From contig NZ_JABBGF010000002.1 in NCBI RefSeq assembly GCF_012927265.1, positions 620,001 to 684,000 on the forward strand: a stretch of DNA of 64,000 bases, written 5' to 3'. Shown one piece after another: positions 61,701 through 64,000 of this stretch; within the stretch, counting starts at the first letter, position 1, and each line of letters begins with the position of its first letter. Under the pieces are notes generated by a model. It was not told where the DNA came from and did not search any database. It saw only the letters and a list, made by a program, of their open reading frames with translations. The position numbers and the translations under genes were made by a program. The stretch comes from Chryseobacterium cheonjiense. Lineage in GTDB: Bacteria > Bacteroidota > Bacteroidia > Flavobacteriales > Weeksellaceae.

Positions 61701-62565
61701 CTTCTATAAAATCAAAGGTTAGGTTATATTTTCTGTAATCGCCAGAATAGGTGGATCCGGTTCTAATTTCAGAAACAACTTTGTTGTTGATGTATTCCTT
61801 TTCGTTTCTGTAGATTTTCACAGCATATTTTCTATCAAAATAATTTATATTGATATAGAACTTATCTGATGCTACATCAGTTCCTCCGTAAGAAACTTTG
61901 CTTAGCAAAGGAGTATTGTTGGCAATTGTATATGTGTAATGTACCTCATTATTAAAAGCATCCGCCATACGAGCAATATAATGTTGTCCCGGTGTCAGTT
62001 CTTTGTACCATGCAAGTTTGCCGTCTGTATACTGAACCAAAAAACTATATATCCCTGTAGTTTTTGTAATTTTGATTTTAGAAAATGTCTGCAAAACATA
62101 ATCAGTGTCACTATTTTTTAAAAGTCTCTGACCATCCAGATAATAAGGATCATTATTATCAAACTGCGACCCTATGGTAATGCCGTCTGTTTCTTTGCTT
62201 TTTCCTCCTTGGCAAATCATGGATATTCCAACAATATTCCAACCCCATCCGGCTGTTCCGTTACCACTCTGGCTGTTATAAGCTAAGGCAATATTAGGCT
62301 GAAAATTATTTACTCCTTTTAACCCTTCAATAGGAATAGTGTAAGTCAGAGCACCAGATTCATTGACGTGCATTTCTGCATTTACAGCAGGAATAAGTCT
62401 ATAATCTGGCGTTCCAGGTGTGGAAGGTCCTTTTAAGATTATCTGTTGATTTTCTTTGTATCCTGAAGTATCATATTGTAATGGTAGAGTAGCTACCTGA
62501 GCCTCAGTGTATTGTATGAAAAGCAAAAAAAATATACTGAAAATTATGTTGTTATTTTTAAGCAT
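55717..62565 (-). CDS. exported Rhs/SpvB-type polymorphic toxin with HExxH tip
   Basis: A 2282-residue protein. In order: signal peptide (1 to ~22, ending YTEAQ); an SpvB-like front (PIEGLKGVNNFQPNIALAYN); FG-GAP/VCBS-type repeats GDFNNDGLFDLIY (~494), EMDGDGIPEIM (~553), GDFNGDGLTDF (~617) and TDINNDGKSDLVAV (~717); YD repeats from about residue 1180 to 1790; the Rhs core signature ARLYDPVMRRFLSPDSIIQD to NPLLYTDPSG (~1880-1923); a Gly/Ala-rich pretoxin stretch to about 2105 (GLRQGLITAGLNHVAHLAF); and a variable tip of ~175 residues. The tip has His2193-Glu2194-x-x-His2197 (YHEIRHNVF) and Glu2231 in FDEYQAA, so it is probably a zinc metallopeptidase-like warhead. Two exported proteins follow, the first coupled to it. 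Confidence 0.93.
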   Translation of the reverse strand: MLKNNNIIFSIFFLLFIQYTEAQVATLPLQYDTSGYKENQQIILKGPSTPGTPDYRLIPAVNAEMHVNESGALTYTIPIEGLKGVNNFQPNIALAYNSQSGNGTAGWGWNIVGISMICQGGKSKETDGITIGSQFDNNDPYYLDGQRLLKNSDTDYVLQTFSKIKITKTTGIYSFLVQYTDGKLAWYKELTPGQHYIARMADAFNNEVHYTYTIANNTPLLSKVSYGGTDVASDKFYININYFDRKYAVKIYRNEKEYINNKVVSEIRTGSTYSGDYRKYNLTFDFIEGNSIERLRTVTVYNESGESLKPLNFNYNTPSVSPTAEIKKQYFSKVPTNTYKLGDTTVGNFYNNNENDIFYVSATVTNFSSPPNGGFGSTPSASQPGSIGNPIYYLNSPYGTIAPNSYVNFHSRLFGGKTLINDNKVTTNDQLIIVNPLSKTSDSQSGVIEIRDFKTGKVKLLSGGPAVPWVTSGFSGGTQYTTPPRTSQKYFIPGDFNNDGLFDLIYIAGDTPSTQKLYLYEIGKETSNTITRKEFTCTSLLLSEDNFRLLEMDGDGIPEIMVTSGNQYGLYKINTKDMTIKPFGNVLGQTGNSNILNDLEYDSNNKLITPLFLGDFNGDGLTDFMTPKTVFKNATPFSRLRADIENSQLIWWLYTSDGKKFIPKQINLTQQKIFYIKPSQDQSVPSQSAWDLFLWGQDPVQAKEYATGNILVTDINNDGKSDLVAVSKFGKILFNTSNPLISDFTYESVPDTYRELVYDKRCFNSTGQSFSAISQQSCTSEFPIFITPTYQSNIAPTPGVYETSFPNFNKINFFLNTVDTTGNIVFNKLNQVIDLQNEKITPYSVFLSSQDVNFLNTYKISISNSDVTTGTNFKITFNNDNFLEKQIQEVNNGSTVVQKIEYRPMMKLDTKEELCYQYKDNNNSGIQYPLYIHQTNGTLYLVNKIHTLFNGNILTKEYRYENAIQHLDGKGFLGFQKTYASDAYESSFTNGKYRNKKPTKTLLWKIQIRDPLLDNSLIKSAYGGINSFLSETSISNKKYQIGNQSLILSTDEFTRDYLRKIIISKKYIYDEADDLKLKKAYTDYNGESTNEVAFTYQPEFFNGQHYFYGKINVQQNTFFKDGLSFITKEVNSYYADNGSIQETKKYSQNSESVNTGFVYDSYGNITSQTLSTAGIAPQTTTYGYDITNRYLTSTTTPDGLTSSALVNALGRTSEETAALGNLKTYYTYDSWGNITSITDYLGKTTTITKSVSAVSGGIYQLSKKREAGTETIVVFDELDREILSKTQSINGKWVVSSTEYDIFGRKIKQSQPFFEGETPKWNIVEYDMYNRPVKNISYTGKIITTCYDGLKVTADDGYQKTSKTLDATGNTVRYQDHGGVINYSYYPNGSLKETNYEGSKTTFEIDDWGNKKKMVDPSAGTFTYQYDNLGRLTREDNPKGYTLFEYDNLGRPVFEKTYGNTPAENTSVEKYYQYNATTKLPEKIYGTSNGKNFTYTTAYDQYFRIKGKKEETPDFIYVSNTTFDPFGRADEVSTSTTLQNPNYTTSSKVKNIYDANGILIQQNDVLANATIWHISAADALGRTTQMEYGNGYALNTYYNLQDDGLFKISHSNGSNTVLDIDYIYNVNKGVLNSRKNNTFGKTENFEYDTLNRLLKETVNGTVTNQYTYDKRGRMTGNTELGQYNYNGNDYKLQNIAFNASGQNINTQRGFAEITYNAFKAPLRINLPNKDDLKFEYNLLQSRYRMYSETTGKQKFYSSDFAVEITKETNGKTQIVTYITGDPYNANYIEKVVLNNGTVTEKANYFLHRDHLSSILAITKATDGAVVEKRFFDAWGNLKGLVNSAGQLITDSQQLLNANMFIDRGYTGHEHLMSVGLINMNARLYDPVMRRFLSPDSIIQDPFNTQNYNRYGYVTNNPLLYTDPSGNTIVVALVVAVAVSVTTHAIMNSIQGIPVWYGMGKAITTGAISGLVSFGIGSAATSIFGEALTIGKAAFEAGMHAITGGLFSEMDGGKFSSGFYAGAISSLAASGTQYIGESGKQFSDIGLSDYGIVAETSFGSRNPILLKALMITSGGLTGGISSTISGGNFWSGLRQGLITAGLNHVAHLAFIGGKSMRQSIEDAGLDPDRDASVDDAPMLMEKVSLLKNLGAGKVEFKGYETTGEYGFHVGNKVYINTNKLYNKTLLDYATTIYHEIRHNVFVVSGIYGKMKDTKIEGRRLFDILTGKHGFDEYQAAMSTSLIAEGKHLQNELLLIQQHTAYITSQGFSISALEKIYFGYGGKY

Positions 62566-62633
62566 AAGAGGAGAATGTCTTTAGTAAATTGAATTTTATT
62601 TTACCTGTAGAAAGTAAAATAGCAGTAATTGAT

Positions 62634-63803
62634 TTAATATTTTAAAACATTTTTACCAACCACCTGTCCTGTAGTCAATGTAAAGTTGGCTATATAGACT
62701 CCTGTAATCTGTCCTGAAAGATCAAAACTGAAATTAAAGTTGGTAGTGCTCTGCAGGTTATTCTTTGTGAAAAGGATCGCACCTGTACTGCTAAATACCT
62801 GTACGGAGGCAACTTTTCCCTGCGCAATTCCTGTAATGTTAACATTCACAATACTATAGGTAGGATTAGGAGAAAGCTGTATTGCCGCTTTAATCTGATC
62901 GATTTCATCTCCTGTGTATCCTGACGAAATTCCACCTGAATTACCTCCTGAAGTATAAGTACTCGATGCAGAACTGTTCCCGGCTTCATCATAAGTAAAG
63001 CTTTTTCCTCCTGAAGTCACTCCTGTGTTCGGAGTTTGTGAGACAGATGGAATAGAGATGTTACATACCGTTGAAAGAAAGACACTCACGTTATCATCCC
63101 AGGTCATAAGACTGTAATTTTGAAGAAGATAAGAATCAACATATTCTTCGAAAGGCTTGATAGGAGGTGTTATGCTTCCTGCTAGCGGAGTAGGGATTTG
63201 CGGCGTACTATATCCATACTGCCAGTCACGGACATCGTAAAAAATACTTGGATTAGCGATAACATTGCTAGACCCTCCTGCTATTCCAAAATCACTGGAC
63301 ACGGGATATACAAAAGAAGATGTAGCATACGGGGGATCTATGTCATTACCCAATATTTTACGTGCAATTAAACGCAGGCTTTCATTGCTGTTGTTGAGCT
63401 TGATATCCTTTTGGTAGAGTATCTGATTCTGTTTTCCCTGAGTTGTAGAAAAAAAGTATGGAAAATAGTCTCCAACTTCATTATTATTGGCCGCCACGAC
63501 AATATATTGACCTGATGGAATAATTTTATTAGGGAAATTATAGCTTCCTTCATCATCCATGAGGCTCCAGTCTTTAAGATTGATACCTTTGTCACTAGCA
63601 TTGAAAATTTCTACAAATTCCCCTCTGTGTCTTTTTCGTAATTTTTCATAAAGTTCAGGAGACGGATTCTGATTGACAGGATCATTAGCATCAATATATT
63701 CAGAATAAGGGGTATCTCTATACACTTCAGTAATAAATAGCTGTGCCTGAAAAAGAGAGGGTAATATGACTAAAAATCCTCCGTATAGAATTTTTTTCAT
63801 CAT
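62634..63803 (-). CDS. lamin-tail-domain protein with T9SS sorting domain
   Basis: A 389-residue exported protein (MMKKILYGGFLVILPSLFQA). The lamin-tail domain spans about residues 60-115 (EFVEIFNASDKGINLKDWSL followed by PSGQYIVVAANNNEVGD). The last ~85 residues form a type IX sorting domain: IQLSPNPTYSIVNVNITGIA, VQVFSSTGAILFTKNN and a final TGQVVGKNVLKY. A second start codon lies directly behind the first. It precedes the Rhs gene by 68 bases on the same strand, so the two are likely co-expressed. Confidence 0.85.
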   Translation of the reverse strand: MMKKILYGGFLVILPSLFQAQLFITEVYRDTPYSEYIDANDPVNQNPSPELYEKLRKRHRGEFVEIFNASDKGINLKDWSLMDDEGSYNFPNKIIPSGQYIVVAANNNEVGDYFPYFFSTTQGKQNQILYQKDIKLNNSNESLRLIARKILGNDIDPPYATSSFVYPVSSDFGIAGGSSNVIANPSIFYDVRDWQYGYSTPQIPTPLAGSITPPIKPFEEYVDSYLLQNYSLMTWDDNVSVFLSTVCNISIPSVSQTPNTGVTSGGKSFTYDEAGNSSASSTYTSGGNSGGISSGYTGDEIDQIKAAIQLSPNPTYSIVNVNITGIAQGKVASVQVFSSTGAILFTKNNLQSTTNFNFSFDLSGQITGVYIANFTLTTGQVVGKNVLKY

Positions 63804-63823
63804 GTTTAATATTGGTCTTAGTG

Positions 63824-64000
63824 TTATATTTTCTTTAAATAATTCTGAAATTTTTCCAGATAAACAGGTTTTGAAAAATCTCTGTACTGATTAAGCTGCG
63901 CAATTTTTTTCTCCCATATATCGGAACTTGTCACCAGGTCCTTTGCGTTTATTATGATATATGGCATATTTTTAGCCATTGCACCCTGCTGTGTTTTTAC
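63824..64000 (-). CDS. C-terminal end of an unidentified protein (partial)
   Basis: The final 58 codons of a minus-strand gene that runs off the window end; the stop is at 63824-63826, about 20 bases before the start of the lamin-tail gene. The visible end reads MAKNMPYIIINAKDLVTSSD and then EKKIAQLNQYRDFSKPVYLE. No domain recognised. It probably belongs to the same transcription unit as the Rhs operon. Confidence 0.6.
   Translation of the reverse strand, partial: VKTQQGAMAKNMPYIIINAKDLVTSSDIWEKKIAQLNQYRDFSKPVYLEKFQNYLKKI

Noticed and set aside
1..64000. CRISPR arrays, rRNA genes, insertion sequences, integrase genes
   Set aside because: Looked for repeated spacers, 16S/23S segments and transposase/integrase motifs; none found in the window.

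Overview
The window reads as a chromosomal segment of a Flavobacteriia bacterium of the Chryseobacterium/Elizabethkingia type (Weeksellaceae). The grounds are low-to-moderate GC, type IX secretion sorting domains, a calpain-like C2 peptidase, YARHG and DUF885 lipoproteins, a fused SpmA/SpmB-type nucleoside-recognition protein, promoter -7 boxes of the Bacteroidota form TAnnTTTG, and intergenic hairpin repeats of a kind I associate with Chryseobacterium. Most of it (about 1-53400) is housekeeping sequence in short operons on both strands, with no prophage, insertion sequence, CRISPR array or rRNA operon.

Layout. 1-5400: end of a Cys/Gly-rich membrane protein, mnmA, a small beta-barrel protein and clpC. 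5550-8810: a small membrane protein, two glycosyltransferases (GT4, GT9), sufE and a 54-residue lipoprotein. 8905-9088: two identical tRNA-Val(UAC) genes whose promoter starts inside the end of folC. 9130-15920: folC, a TolC-type channel, a SprT-like protein, manC, a GNAT acetyltransferase, peroxiredoxin and nth. 15990-22800: DinB, DUF1398 and DUF885 proteins, then an exbB-exbD-tonB energy-transduction operon. 22930-31840: nucleoside-recognition membrane protein, accD, fbaA, nadK, a CBS protein, a SpoU-type rRNA/tRNA methyltransferase, a bestrophin and a JmjC-like cupin. 31990-44560: mutS, two tandem TonB-C-like secreted proteins, a YARHG lipoprotein, a BaiN/HI0933-type flavoprotein, a thioesterase, thiL, pepT, HMG-CoA lyase and a two-domain rhodanese. 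44610-53360: a calpain-like protease with a small co-transcribed partner, a DUF59 Fe-S factor, an exonuclease, an ECF sigma factor with a membrane-anchored partner and a type IX cargo, and a YifB-type ComM ATPase.

The accessory region is 53400-64000. It holds a 2282-residue exported Rhs/SpvB-type protein whose last ~175 residues form a distinct AT-rich tip domain with an HEIRH (HExxH) motif, so it is probably a polymorphic toxin with a metallopeptidase-like warhead. Downstream on the same strand, in strikingly AT-rich DNA, come two intact exported proteins, a coding relic with no start codon, and a frameshifted third lipoprotein. The three exported proteins share a loose common layout and are the obvious immunity candidates; the relic looks like the stub of a displaced older toxin tip. 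Upstream in the same operon is a lamin-tail-domain protein with a type IX sorting domain. This toxin-immunity cassette array is the best candidate for an undescribed system here.

Other items of note: a calpain plus small-partner gene pair, an endonuclease III with no cysteine at all (no Fe-S cluster possible), an AccD without its zinc ribbon, a candidate ~66-nt RNA at 29071-29136 with a consensus-spaced promoter, a palindrome placed as an operator at the HMG-CoA lyase promoter, and several families of dispersed intergenic hairpins.
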